Of a DNA stretch of 64,000 nt, positions 48,826-57,066 are shown piece by piece. The first letter of the stretch is position 1; every line of letters starts with the position of its first letter. The translations under genes were made by a program, and so were the position numbers. The notes under the pieces were generated by a model. That model made no database searches. It saw only the letters and a program-made list of their open reading frames with translations, and was not told the origin of the DNA. The stretch comes from Streptomyces sp. NBC_00775 (GTDB lineage: Bacteria > Actinomycetota > Actinomycetes > Streptomycetales > Streptomycetaceae), in the NCBI RefSeq assembly GCF_036347135.1, contig NZ_CP108938.1:124001-188000 (forward strand). The letters run 5' to 3'.

Positions 48826-49512
48826 TCAGGCGACGGTGAACCCGCCGTCGACCGGGAGGACCGTGCCCGTCACATAGTCGGCGCCGATGAGGTAGGCGAT
48901 CGCGTTCGCGACATCGCCGGGCCGTCCGATCCGCTTGGCCGGAAGGTCCGCCGCCACGGCGGTGAACTGGGCCGCACGCTGTTCCTCCGGCAGGAACGAC
49001 CACCAGGGAGTGTCGACGGCCCCGGGGGCCACGGCGTTGACCCGCACCGGAGCCAGTTCGGCGGCGAGCGGGGACACGATGCGTTCGATCGCCCCGTTGA
49101 CCGCGGCGAGCGCCACGCTGCCGGGCAGGGCGGCCCTCGCGGTGGCTGCGGAGATCATCGTGACTGAGCCGGTGACGTCGGCCTTCTGGATCGCGTACAG
49201 GTATGGGAAGAGCTTGCCGTCGAAGGCACCCCTGATGCTGGCCAGGCTCACGTCCGAGAGCGGCCCGAACCCGAGCGCGCCCGGACTGAATGCCAGCACG
49301 AGATGGTCGATGGCGCCGATCCGCTCGAAGAACTCCGCCACGTCCGTTTCCGAGGCGCCGTCGATCTGTTCGGCACCGGCCACCCGGTCCTTGGCTGCCG
49401 CCAGCTTCTCGAGGTCCCGTCCGGTCACGATCACCTCGGCGCCGGCAGCCGTCAGCCTCTCGGCTGCCGCGAGGCCGATCCCGGACGTCCCACCCATGAT
49501 CACAACGCGCAT
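48826..49512 (-). CDS. SDR-fold protein lacking the YxxxK pair
   Basis: 228 residues; the ATG at 49512 gives MRVVIMGGTSGIGLAAAERL with an intact TGxxxGxG-type cofactor motif. An Arg in VIVTGRDLEKL suggests NADP. At the position of Tyr-x-x-x-Lys the sequence reads SVALAAVNGAIERIV, so neither Tyr nor Lys is present, while the Ser strand (TMISAATARAAL) and the PGAVDTPWW loop are kept. Such SDRs may use other residues or act as binding proteins. It is convergent with the XRE regulator, and its upstream region holds the right-end repeats. Confidence 0.8.
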   Translation of the reverse strand: MRVVIMGGTSGIGLAAAERLTAAGAEVIVTGRDLEKLAAAKDRVAGAEQIDGASETDVAEFFERIGAIDHLVLAFSPGALGFGPLSDVSLASIRGAFDGKLFPYLYAIQKADVTGSVTMISAATARAALPGSVALAAVNGAIERIVSPLAAELAPVRVNAVAPGAVDTPWWSFLPEEQRAAQFTAVAADLPAKRIGRPGDVANAIAYLIGADYVTGTVLPVDGGFTVA

Positions 49513-49938
49513 CGCGTGCGTCTCCGATTCCGTAGGTCTGTGTTGCGTTTGCCCCATCAGCCTCGGGAATCCGGAGACAGTGATCCAGATACGCCTGATG
49601 CTGGTGGTCCGGCCACCCCCCAGGTCGTGCCCAGGGGAGGCTCGGATCGGCATCAGTAACACGACATGGTCGCTACCCTGCGGCCAACTGTGACGCTCAG
49701 AGTGGCCAACTGAACCGCTCAGTCACAGGTGTGCACGTCTTCACCGGTCACGCCGACAGCCGCAGCGCCGCCGTACGGATCGCACACGAGGTCTACGACG
49801 CGGCACGCGCCGCGCAGCAGGCCGGACTCGAGATCCCCCGGCAAGCGGCCGGACGGCTGGGGAGTCCGCGGCTACCGGCCCGGCTGGGACTTCGACTGGC
49901 CCGCCGAGAACGCAGACACTGACCGAAAGGCCGCCTGA
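49513..49938 (+). pseudogene. Spacer and remnant before ABC permease
   Basis: From 49731 one frame reads FTGHADSRSAAVRIAHEVYD and ARAAQQAGLEIPRQAAG. After a shift near 49860 another ends GYRPGWDFDWPAENADTDRK with a stop overlapping the permease ATG. This looks like the degraded 3' end of a partner gene in the ABC operon, plausibly the ATPase tail. The bases 49513-49730 hold the mini-element right end and no gene. Confidence 0.4.
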
Positions 49939-50606
49939 TGACTACCGCCAACCTTTCCGTGGTGCCCGCCCCCGAGAAGAGGGCACACAAGGCATTCAAG
50001 GTGACCAGCACCGGGGTACTGCGCTCGAAGTGGACCAAGTTCTGGTCGCTGCGCTCCAGTTGGCTCACCCTCGTGACCTCTGTGGCGGTGCTGATCGTCT
50101 TCGGGGCGATCGCCGCCTTCACCTACAGCCCCTCCGGCTCCGCGATGAGCGGGCCGCCCGGCACGGACACCGGCGGTTCCACCGACGCGATCAGCCTCGC
50201 CCTGACCGGTTCGACCTTCACGGCCCTGATCGTGGGCGTGCTCGGCGTGCTGATGTCCGCGGGCGAGTACGGCACCGGCATGGTCCGCTCCACGTTCGCC
50301 GCGGTGCCACGGCGCCTGCCGGTCCTGTGGTCCAAGAGTGCCGTGATCGGCCCCCTCGTACTGATCGTCACCACGATCGGCGCGCTGGCCGCGTTCCAAC
50401 TGGGCACCCCGGGCCTGGACGGTGAGAAGATCGCCCTGTCCCTGGGCGACGACGGCGTACTGCGCAGCCTGGCCGGCGCCGGCGTCTACCTCGGCCTGGT
50501 CGCCGTGTTCGGCGTGGCGTTGGGATCGCTGATCCGCTCCACCGCCGGGGGCATCGCCGCTCGCCCCGGCCTTCCAGAGATCATTTCGCTGAGAAAACCT
50601 CACTGA
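49938..50606 (+). CDS. ABC-2 type transporter permease, C-terminally truncated
   Basis: 222 residues from an ATG that overlaps the upstream stop. A cytoplasmic head (KVTSTGVLRSKWTKFWSLRS) precedes transmembrane helices at about 42-62, 93-114, 133-152 and 170-195. The pattern GEYGTGMVRSTFAAVPRR is typical of ABC-2 permeases linked to single ATPases. After TAGGIAA (about residue 209) similarity stops, and the last 14 residues are unrelated, so the last two helices are missing. No complete ATPase gene is nearby, making function unlikely. Confidence 0.7.
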   Translation: MTTANLSVVPAPEKRAHKAFKVTSTGVLRSKWTKFWSLRSSWLTLVTSVAVLIVFGAIAAFTYSPSGSAMSGPPGTDTGGSTDAISLALTGSTFTALIVGVLGVLMSAGEYGTGMVRSTFAAVPRRLPVLWSKSAVIGPLVLIVTTIGALAAFQLGTPGLDGEKIALSLGDDGVLRSLAGAGVYLGLVAVFGVALGSLIRSTAGGIAARPGLPEIISLRKPH

Positions 50607-50749
50607 CCGGGTGACAGCGGCCAGCGGAAAATCCGGTACGGCCAGATGGCAAGGTGACCATCCGTATCCGCCAGATCGCATCCGCTCCTGTGCCGTCGGG
50701 TCGTGTGCGGCTCTTCAGCGCAGCAGGCGTCGGCATTGCACCCGTGCGT

Positions 50750-51184
50750 TCACTGCTCGGGGACTTCGCGCTGGAAATGGAACTGGAAGCTCACTCCGTC
50801 CGGCTCCCGGGGTGTCGTCACCGCGTGAATGGGGTGAGTGAGCGCGGATCCGGTTGCAGCCCCCTGCGTCGGGAGGGTTTCCACTGCGTACACATGGATC
50901 GTGTGGCCACGGCGGACGAGACGGCGGATCTCCACACGGTACCCGGTGGTGGGGCGGGTTCCGGTGGCGACGAACAGCACCCAGTCCATGGACCAGTCGA
51001 CCTGGGGTACATCGGCCGGCGGCCGTCTGCCGGCAGTCGCACGCCACCACAGGCCTGCCCAGGCGGAGCGGGTCCGGACGGTGAGCGCGGTCGCCTCCGC
51101 CACCTGCGACCACACGTCAGCGACCAAATGCCGGAAGGGAACCTCGCGTTCGAGCTCGTCCCCGACGAAAGCGCGCTCCCCCAT
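50750..51184 (-). CDS. PrcB-like (protease complex subunit) domain protein
   Basis: 144 residues from the ATG at 51184. The C-terminal half matches the PrcB_C pattern: VDWSMDWVLFVATGTRPTTG, YRVEIRRLVRRGHTIHVYAV and a final FQFHFQREVP strand. This fold occurs in a spirochaete protease-complex subunit and in many secreted or cytoplasmic bacterial proteins. No signal peptide is visible with this start; the longer open frame upstream is Cys-rich and unconvincing. No protease is encoded near, so the role is unknown. It is flanked by the truncated permease and IS remnants. Confidence 0.6.
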   Translation of the reverse strand: MGERAFVGDELEREVPFRHLVADVWSQVAEATALTVRTRSAWAGLWWRATAGRRPPADVPQVDWSMDWVLFVATGTRPTTGYRVEIRRLVRRGHTIHVYAVETLPTQGAATGSALTHPIHAVTTPREPDGVSFQFHFQREVPEQ

Positions 51185-51993
51185 ACGGCATCCTCCCGTC
51201 CCGGCTGTCCCACGCACCGGCTTCTCCTGCCCGCCGGTGCGGCAGCAGCATCGCATCGCCATGGTGCCCAATCTCGCGGAAGTCCGCCATTTCCCGGCCG
51301 TCCAGCACAGCACCACCCGCCAACTCACGTGACCCGCTGTGACATTCGCGGCCAGATGGCTCCCCCGCCAACTGGCCGCGAACAGGGAATCGGAGCCGGC
51401 CGCCCACAACCGGGTGACGGCGCCACGGCACAAAACGCACAAGGCTCCCGCACCGTCGAGAGAGGCGTCCGACACCCCAACCCACCGGCACAGCAGCCCC
51501 GCCGGCTCCCCGTCCTGCCGCACCCGGCCTCCCGCACACCCCGGCCGAGCGGGTCACCACGCTCAAAGTCCTCGGCGAGGGTGACCGCCGCCGCACACTC
51601 CCGCCGCACCAACGTGCCCCGGCCGCCCCGGTGTTGCCGGGGTACACATGAACGTGGCTCTGGCAAGATCTTCGTAGGCAGAGATCATCTGGGTGCGGCG
51701 GAAGCCGGAGCCACTTACATGAGAACGCCGACAGATGTACCCGCGCCGGGCACGACACCCCCGCCCCGGACGGCCGCCGGCTCCGGCACCCCGGCGGGAA
51801 CCGCCCACGCCTCCACCACCACGGTGACCCACCCGCCCGCCGGCCGCGCGACCGGCCTGCTGCGCACCCTGCGCGAGCGACACGCCCCCACCGGCAGACC
51901 CGTCTCGTACTCCAGCCGCACTTCGTGATCACGAGTTGGGTCGTTGCTGGTAGCGGCTGTGGCGGGCTCATGCTTCGTTCGGGGGGGGAAGAC
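51185..51993. other. IS5-type remnant and a possible small Pro/Thr-rich ORF
   Basis: Plus strand 51505-51620 matches, with shifts, the head of the transposase at 60.7 kb (VTTLKVLGEGDRRRTLPPH). From 51719 to 51928 an ATG frame encodes 69 residues rich in Pro and Thr, ending RERHAPTGRPVSYSSRTS; without a family I cannot tell whether it is expressed. Nothing else is seen. Confidence 0.35.
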
Positions 51994-52578
51994 TCACTGC
52001 CCGCCGAGTCGGAGCGCAACAATCACGTACAGGCACACGGACGCCGTCATCAGCAGAAAGGCGAGAATCGTGTGGACGACAAGTCCTCGCCCCGGGACAA
52101 GACCCAGATATGTCTGTGCCGCACGGCTCACCCGGGGCCCGGGGACACCTTGCGCGGCGTTCGCGTCCGCCCTCTCGATCGCTCGCCGAAGCTTCCCACG
52201 GCCTCTCCTGGTCGTAACGCCCAGGCGCACACCATGGGTGTCGCGCACCACCACGGTTCGGCACGCACCGCCGTACGAAAAGGTCGTCAGCAGCTGAACG
52301 GTGGCGATCCGGTTCAGATCGATGGACCGTTCGCCGGTCAGGCTGTGCGCAGTCAGACGCGACGACGAGTGTCGAAACGGGGCTCGTTCCTCGCACAGCG
52401 CAGGCAGGAGGACGAAGCCGACGACCGCGGACAGCAGGCCGAGCACGATCGGTGTGCTTTCGGGGACTGCCCCAGCCCGGGCCAGTCCGTAGCCGCCGAA
52501 GGGCAGCAGAAGGACCACCACCGCCAGACCCGATCCCATCCGTGCACGCGCCACGCTGCGGGTTGTGCTTGCTTCCAT
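51994..52578 (-). CDS. Small membrane protein with PH-like region
   Basis: 194 residues; the ATG at 52578 lies eight bases after a G-rich ribosome-binding site, and a longer in-frame start upstream is less likely. Two hydrophobic helices at about 16-32 and 40-58 are followed by a soluble stretch with strands (RLTAHSLTGERSIDLNRIAT, RTVVVRDTHGVRLGVTT) resembling bacterial PH-like domains. A third helix lies at 168-190. No family can be named with confidence. It is transcribed toward the IS5 relic and follows an IS701 relic, so it stands alone. Confidence 0.6.
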   Translation of the reverse strand: MEASTTRSVARARMGSGLAVVVLLLPFGGYGLARAGAVPESTPIVLGLLSAVVGFVLLPALCEERAPFRHSSSRLTAHSLTGERSIDLNRIATVQLLTTFSYGGACRTVVVRDTHGVRLGVTTRRGRGKLRRAIERADANAAQGVPGPRVSRAAQTYLGLVPGRGLVVHTILAFLLMTASVCLYVIVALRLGGQ

Positions 52579-53162
52579 TGGCGCCCCCCCATTTCTGCCG
52601 GCATGCACCAGCATGCATGCGCGGTAGGTCTTTCCGCACTGCCGGTGGCCGGCAATCCTCGGTGATCACGCTGAGGCTGCGGCCTGGCGGTGGCAGTGGC
52701 TTGCTCGGGATCGGGTCTGGTGGCGGGTCGCCAGTGGGACCAGCGCAGCCGGTGTGCCGTGTCGTGGACGGGCCCGACAACCAGCGTGATGAACAGGCGC
52801 TGGATCTCGTTGCAGGTGAGCGGGATCAGGTTGTCCGGGCAGCGGTGGCGGGCGTGTTCGCCGGCGCGGACGACTGCGAGGAACGCGTGGGCGAGCTTGG
52901 CGAGGGTGACCCAGCGGGACCAGGACACATAACGGCTGACCTGGTACTCATCCAGTCCGGCCAGGCCCTTCGTGGACTGGAACGCCTCCTCGACCCGCCA
53001 CCTTGATCCCGCGACCCGCACCAGGGCCGCCAGGGGCGCGAGCCGGGGCGAGTAGCAGCGGTAGCAAGCGAGTTCGCGTTGGTGCGGTTGCGATGGCGTC
53101 CCGCCAAGTGGTGTAGCGGGATATGACTCTGCTCGGGTGGACGTGGCTACGTGAAGGAGCCG
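52579..53162 (-). pseudogene. IS701-family transposase, C-terminal remnant
   Basis: About 53075-52680 on the minus strand reads ELACYRCYSPRLAPLAALVR, GSRWRVEEAFQSTKGLAGLD and LIPLTCNEIQRLFITLVV, the last third of an IS701 transposase including its catalytic Glu region (WRVEEAF). The N-terminal two thirds is gone. No other gene lies in this interval; 53076-53162 shows nothing. Confidence 0.7.
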
Positions 53163-53801
53163 TCACGTGAACGCGGCTGCCGGCAGCTCTGCCTCCGTCT
53201 CCTCCCAGGGGAGGTAGATGCCGAACTCGCCCTCCAGGAACCGCAGGAACGCGACCTCGCCCACCTCGTTACCGCTGTGAACGAAGCCAAGCGCCACTTC
53301 GGCTGGGGCGCCGTTCGTAAGGTGCGGCTGGCCGGGCTCGAAGGACGTCACCGGCTCCCCGTGGAGGGCGTAATCGACGCGGCTGAAGCCCTTCGCGTTG
53401 CGATGCACGCAAAACGCCCGCCCCCGCTGGGACAGCGCCGCGAGGTAGGTCCCCGTATGACAGTGGAATTCCTCCAGCGCATACGCCCAGCCCGCCACCG
53501 AGCCCGCTCGGACGATGGTGTCCGGCGGGGCGGGCAGAAAACCCCCGTTCGTCAGCCGGGCAACCGCCGCATCGTCTTCCCAGTCCAGGAAGTCGAGGTC
53601 ACTGATGTGGTCCTCCTCATCCCTGAGCAGCAGCTCGTATGCCGCGGAGCGGGTCAGCGGGACAATGTGACACTCCTCGGCGCCAACGCTGCGCAGCAGC
53701 TCGTACGGCGAGAGACCCTCGCTGAGTGTGAGCGTGAAGCCGATGTTGTAGTCATCGGCTATCCAGCGCAGCCCGTTCTCCGTACGTCTCCGGTTCATCA
53801 A
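53163..53801 (-). CDS. DUF6461-like protein
   Basis: 212 residues, ATG at 53801 (a second ATG follows directly). The sequence has the layout of DUF6461-type proteins of Streptomyces: GFTLTLSEGLSPYELLRSVG near the start, the aromatic FLPAPPDTIVRAGSVAGWAY strand, EEFHCHTGTYLAALSQRGRA, and a closing FLEGEFGIYLPWEETEAELP. No catalytic motif or membrane segment is present. Such proteins often lie beside polymorphic-toxin or immunity genes. It is separated by about 170 bases from the DUF6236 gene upstream on the same strand. My recall of the family number is moderate. Confidence 0.6.
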   Translation of the reverse strand: MMNRRRTENGLRWIADDYNIGFTLTLSEGLSPYELLRSVGAEECHIVPLTRSAAYELLLRDEEDHISDLDFLDWEDDAAVARLTNGGFLPAPPDTIVRAGSVAGWAYALEEFHCHTGTYLAALSQRGRAFCVHRNAKGFSRVDYALHGEPVTSFEPGQPHLTNGAPAEVALGFVHSGNEVGEVAFLRFLEGEFGIYLPWEETEAELPAAAFT

Positions 53802-53970
53802 GCCGCCCTCCCTGCAAGGTGGTCCGCCGCGATGGCGACCCTCGGAGCAGAACCTAACGCTCGGCGCTCACACCCACTGGCGGTGCGCACTACGTGACGG
53901 AGCCCTGTGGCGTGCGGCGCCGAGGGCACGGAGGCGAGTAGAACAGGGCAGGGTGGGAGGCGGAGTGTCC

Positions 53971-55134
53971 TCAGGCGATGTCGCCGCCCGCACCGGGGAT
54001 CCGGCGGCAGACTCGGCGGACGAGGGACCGGGTCTCCAGCCCCTTCTCCACTGATAGCAGGTACGCGGAGGGCGAGGAGGCGCGGAGTGCCTGGCGTTCG
54101 CCGGTCACCGTCCGAGCCAGGCCGGCCAGGGCGAAGGTGACGCCGGTGGCAGTGCTGACCAGTGGGCCGGCGTACACGCCGCCCGCCATGCCCGCCAGCG
54201 TGGCCGGGACCGCGAACTTCAGATTCGCGGCGCTGAACGCGGTGTCGATGCCGAGCCCTCGCATGGCTCGCCGCAGCTCCTCCAGGGGACGTTCGAATCT
54301 GCGCCCGACCTCCATGGAGACATAGCGGTCGATGGAGGTCGGCAGAGTCACATCGGCCAGATGCTCGCGGAGATCGGCGGCAGCGGCGGTGACTTCCCTG
54401 TTGAAGGTGTCGAACTCGTCCTTGTGGCGGCGGCGCAGTTCGACGATCTTCCCTACCGGGACCGCATCGAGGTCCTCGGGCACGACAATGCGCACCGCCA
54501 GCATTCCCATAGCGTCCGTGAGATCGCTGGAAGGTGCTTCCCTCGGTTCCCTCAGCACGCTCGGTCTGTCCAGCAGCGCATCTGTGACGCGCTCGGCGTC
54601 CCAGCCGTGGGATGCCGCGTGGGCTGCGGCCTGGTCGGTGGTGGGGACGAAGTCGCCCCGGCGGGCGACCTCCTCGGACAGCGCGCACTTGTAGACCCAC
54701 ACGAGCGCCGGATCCATGCCCACCCAGTCGTCTACGCCCGGCTCCGAGAAACGTGTTCCCCGGGAAGGCACGGCCAAGCCGGTGCCGAACAGGGCCTCCC
54801 GCACGTCCGGGGCGACCTCGCCCCAGTGAAGGTAAGCCCGTCCAGGTGGTTGCGGTTCCGCGACCGCCCATCCGTAGCGTTGTCTCAGATCGTCCGCGTG
54901 AGCCGCGATGACGTCGAGGAAGACGGACGAGACTCCCAGCGCGGACGAGGAGGGCTCGACGGGAACGACGAAGTCGAGTTCTGCCGTGAGCGCGCGGGCG
55001 GTGTCCGAATCGGTCACCGGGAAGCGGTCGGGAACGATCCGGGCCAGCTGAGGCCAGTAGAGCGCGGCCGTCTTCAGCCACTGCTCGTCCCTGAAATTGA
55101 CGTACGGGTAGTAGAGCCCGATCCGCTGCAGCAC
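53971..55134 (-). CDS. DUF6236-like protein
   Basis: 387 residues; the GTG at 55134 follows GGGGGGAAGC and gives the typical start LQRIGLYYPYVNFRDEQWLK. The middle part is helical (WPQLARIVPDRFPVTDSDTA; ERVTDALLDRPSVL), and a C-terminal region has a long amphipathic helix followed by a hydrophobic stretch (PATLAGMAGGVYAGPLVSTA, about 318-345) that may touch the membrane. The family occurs widely in actinobacteria with no known function and is often next to phage- or stress-related genes. It is transcribed alone or with the DUF6461-like gene downstream. Confidence 0.7.
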   Translation of the reverse strand: MLQRIGLYYPYVNFRDEQWLKTAALYWPQLARIVPDRFPVTDSDTARALTAELDFVVPVEPSSSALGVSSVFLDVIAAHADDLRQRYGWAVAEPQPPGRAYLHWGEVAPDVREALFGTGLAVPSRGTRFSEPGVDDWVGMDPALVWVYKCALSEEVARRGDFVPTTDQAAAHAASHGWDAERVTDALLDRPSVLREPREAPSSDLTDAMGMLAVRIVVPEDLDAVPVGKIVELRRRHKDEFDTFNREVTAAAADLREHLADVTLPTSIDRYVSMEVGRRFERPLEELRRAMRGLGIDTAFSAANLKFAVPATLAGMAGGVYAGPLVSTATGVTFALAGLARTVTGERQALRASSPSAYLLSVEKGLETRSLVRRVCRRIPGAGGDIA

Positions 55135-55896
55135 GCTTCCCCCCCTGTCGCACCCCGCAAATTGAGCCGGCGCCCCCAGAGTGGCAGCCCGCTCCTCTTC
55201 CCGCCAAGCGCCCGAGTGGCTGTGAACAGTTCCTCTGGCCCCGGCTGAACGCTTGGGTTCTAGAGGTGGTTGCAACACCTGACCCTCGGGGTTGTTGCGA
55301 TGACCAGGCCGCGTCGGAAGGGCGGATTCCAGCGATCATCGTGTTGCGGCGAGCTCAGCGAAGGGGTCTGCGGGGGTCTGCCAGCCGAGGGTCCTGCGGG
55401 GGCGGCGCCCCGCTCACCGTCATCAAGGAGTACATCGAGAACCAGAAACGTCCCGGCTGAGGCCAATAGCGCAGAACCGTGCACCCGCGCGGGTCAGAGC
55501 AGCGTTAAGAAGCGCTTCCTCCCGGGCGTGAACGCCCGGGGTTCCGCACTAGATCATGCTGAAATCAAAGAGCGAAGAGCGGGGTGGCCCGGAAGCAGCC
55601 CGCTCCCATTGCCCGGCTCCACGATGAGCGGCAGATGTCGCCCCGTGCGGTCACCGGCGGCACAGGGCGGCGCGAAGGCCGGGGGTCTGTTCACGGACAC
55701 TGACGGCGACGCCTGTACCGCATCCTGACGAAGCGGGTGGCCCCGGCGACCGCACCAGCCCAAAGCGGCAGGCATGTTGGGCACGTTCGGCGGCTCTGTC
55801 GCTGATCTTGTAACGGATCCGATGAACGTGCCCAGCCTGGTGGGCTGAACTGGTCCAGGCTGGTGGGCCGAACGGGTCCGGTGCGACCCTGCTCGC
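55135..55896 (+). pseudogene. IS200-type TnpA tail and element end in a spacer
   Basis: Plus strand 55383-55460 ends GGAPLTVIKEYIENQKRPG, the C-terminus of an IS200 TnpA. It is followed by a hairpin (55521-55529 with 55532-55540, CCCGGGCGT/ACGCCCGGG, loop GA) of the same design as at 12.7 and 14.5 kb. The rest of the transposase is lost. The remaining sequence (55135-55380, 55545-55780) shows no gene. Confidence 0.55.
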
Positions 55897-56319
55897 ATGA
55901 GCCTCGACGACAACGACTACTGGCAGCGCTGGATAGCGAGGTTGCTGGCCGTCCTTGCTGCTGATCCTTCTGATCAGCTGGCCTGGGCCGGCGAGCACCA
56001 CGTGAGGACTGCCGCCGTCGCCGACGACGCCGCTTTCATCCTGCATCTGGCCGAAGGAATGGCTGAGCGGGGCACTCTCGAACCCCAAGCCCTCCAGGGC
56101 CTCAAGACCATCGACCGGTCCTTCGGCGAGATGGACGTCCGCGGCCCGGCCGACCGGTGGGCCGATGCACTGACTGCCTATACGGCCTGGAGTGAGGTAC
56201 GAACTGTGGCCCGCCGGATCCTCGTCGCCCGGCTGGGCGAATGGCGTCTGCCACTGCCACGCCGCGTGCCGCCTCAGCACATCTATGACTGAGCACGTTC
56301 GTCGGCTCTGTCGCTCATC
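55781..56319. repeat. 27-bp direct repeats flanking a small gene
   Basis: 55781-55807 and 56293-56319 both read GCACGTTCGNCGGCTCTGTC followed by GCTSATC, differing at two positions. They bracket the gene at 55897-56292 and may be copies of one IS end or a recombination scar. Confidence 0.6.
55897..56292 (+). CDS. Unknown small protein between direct repeats
   Basis: 131 residues from an ATG at 55897. No family recognised. It is a helical, acidic protein with a Trp-containing head (NDYWQRWIARLLAVLAADPS), a central HHVRTAAVADDAAFILHLAE helix and a basic end (RRILVARLGEWRLPLPRRVP). There is no signal peptide or membrane helix. It is the only gene between two 27-bp direct repeats and could have arrived as a unit. 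The ribosome-binding site is poor, so expression is uncertain. Confidence 0.5.
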   Translation: MSLDDNDYWQRWIARLLAVLAADPSDQLAWAGEHHVRTAAVADDAAFILHLAEGMAERGTLEPQALQGLKTIDRSFGEMDVRGPADRWADALTAYTAWSEVRTVARRILVARLGEWRLPLPRRVPPQHIYD

Positions 56320-56496
56320 ACGTGAGGGAACCGGTCGGGCCCTGGTCAGGATGCGTCTGCGGAGGAGACCGAAGCCGGCGCGGCCGTAGCCCGTCCGTTT
56401 GATCAGCTTCGCTCCGGTGCTGTGTTGCTCGACCTCGCCCGAGCTCCATGTCGAGGGCGGGCCGGCGACGACGGCCCGCGCGAAATCCCCTTGCCC
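56320..56496. other. Spacer upstream of ArsR-MFS operon
   Basis: No gene is seen; the promoter for the efflux operon should lie at its right edge near the palindrome. Confidence 0.35.
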
Positions 56497-56520
56497 AATG
56501 GTCAAGGATCGTTGACCATT
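56497..56520. promoter_or_regulatory. Operator palindrome of the ArsR-MFS operon
   Basis: Perfect 9-bp arms AATGGTCAA and TTGACCATT with a 6-base spacer end seven bases before the ATG at 56527. TTGACC could also serve as a -35-like box. The placement fits autorepression. Confidence 0.7.
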
Positions 56521-56526
56521 GCTCGT

Positions 56527-57066
56527 ATGCCTACCGATGATCTTCCCGAGACGTTCCACGTCACCACTGACGCGCAGCTGCGCGCCGTCTCCAACCTCAC
56601 GCGCCACCGGATCATGGCCGTGCTCCGCTTCGAGCCGGCGACGATTACGCAGATCGCCGCCCAGGTGGGCCTCGCGAAGGGCAGTTCCAGCTATCACGTG
56701 CGGCTCCTCGAGCAGGCCGGCCTGGTGAAGGTGGTACGAACGCGGAAAGTGCGGGGGGTCACCGAGCGGTACTACGCCATGGCCGCGCGGGCGATCGTGC
56801 TGCCGGATCCCGGAGCGGGGCAGCCGGATGTGCTGATGCGGCATGCGGTGGCAGACCTGGAGGCGGCGCCGGTGGATAGCGAACGGCACGTACGGATGGC
56901 GCATCTGCGGCTCACCGAGGAGCAGTTCACGCAGCTGGGGGCGCGGCTGCAGGCACTGGCCGACGAGTACCGGGAGCTGTCCGATCCGTCGCTGCCGGAC
57001 GCGTCACTGCTCTTCGCACTGTTCCACCCGACACCGCGCGAGCAGGCCGAAGGGGACGCCAAGTGA
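56527..57066 (+). CDS. ArsR/SmtB-type winged-helix regulator
   Basis: 179 residues, ATG at 56527. The winged helix is clear: LRAVSNLTRHRIMAVLRFEP, TITQIAAQVGLAKGSSSYHV (recognition helix), RLLEQAGLVKVVRTRKVRGV and ERYYAMAAR wing. A helical C-terminal domain follows, so it belongs to the longer ArsR-like group that senses organic ligands; no metal-binding Cys cluster is present. Its stop overlaps the transporter start by four bases, and a palindrome lies just upstream. It probably represses its own operon until an exported drug binds. Confidence 0.87.
   Translation: MPTDDLPETFHVTTDAQLRAVSNLTRHRIMAVLRFEPATITQIAAQVGLAKGSSSYHVRLLEQAGLVKVVRTRKVRGVTERYYAMAARAIVLPDPGAGQPDVLMRHAVADLEAAPVDSERHVRMAHLRLTEEQFTQLGARLQALADEYRELSDPSLPDASLLFALFHPTPREQAEGDAK

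Larger units (their letters stand above)
47630..49723. mobile_element. Second cargo-only mini-element with tandem inverted ends
   Basis: The left end has two tandem 22-bp units (47630-47651, 47652-47673) with consensus CCACTGAGCGCNRTAGTTGG followed by CC. The right end has two inverted units (49704-49723 and 49682-49701), also spaced 22 bp. Both ends therefore point repeats inward, as in Tn7-like and IS21-like elements, but the motif differs from those at 5 kb and 22 kb. Inside are only an XRE regulator and an SDR. No transposase and no certain target duplication were found. Confidence 0.55.
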
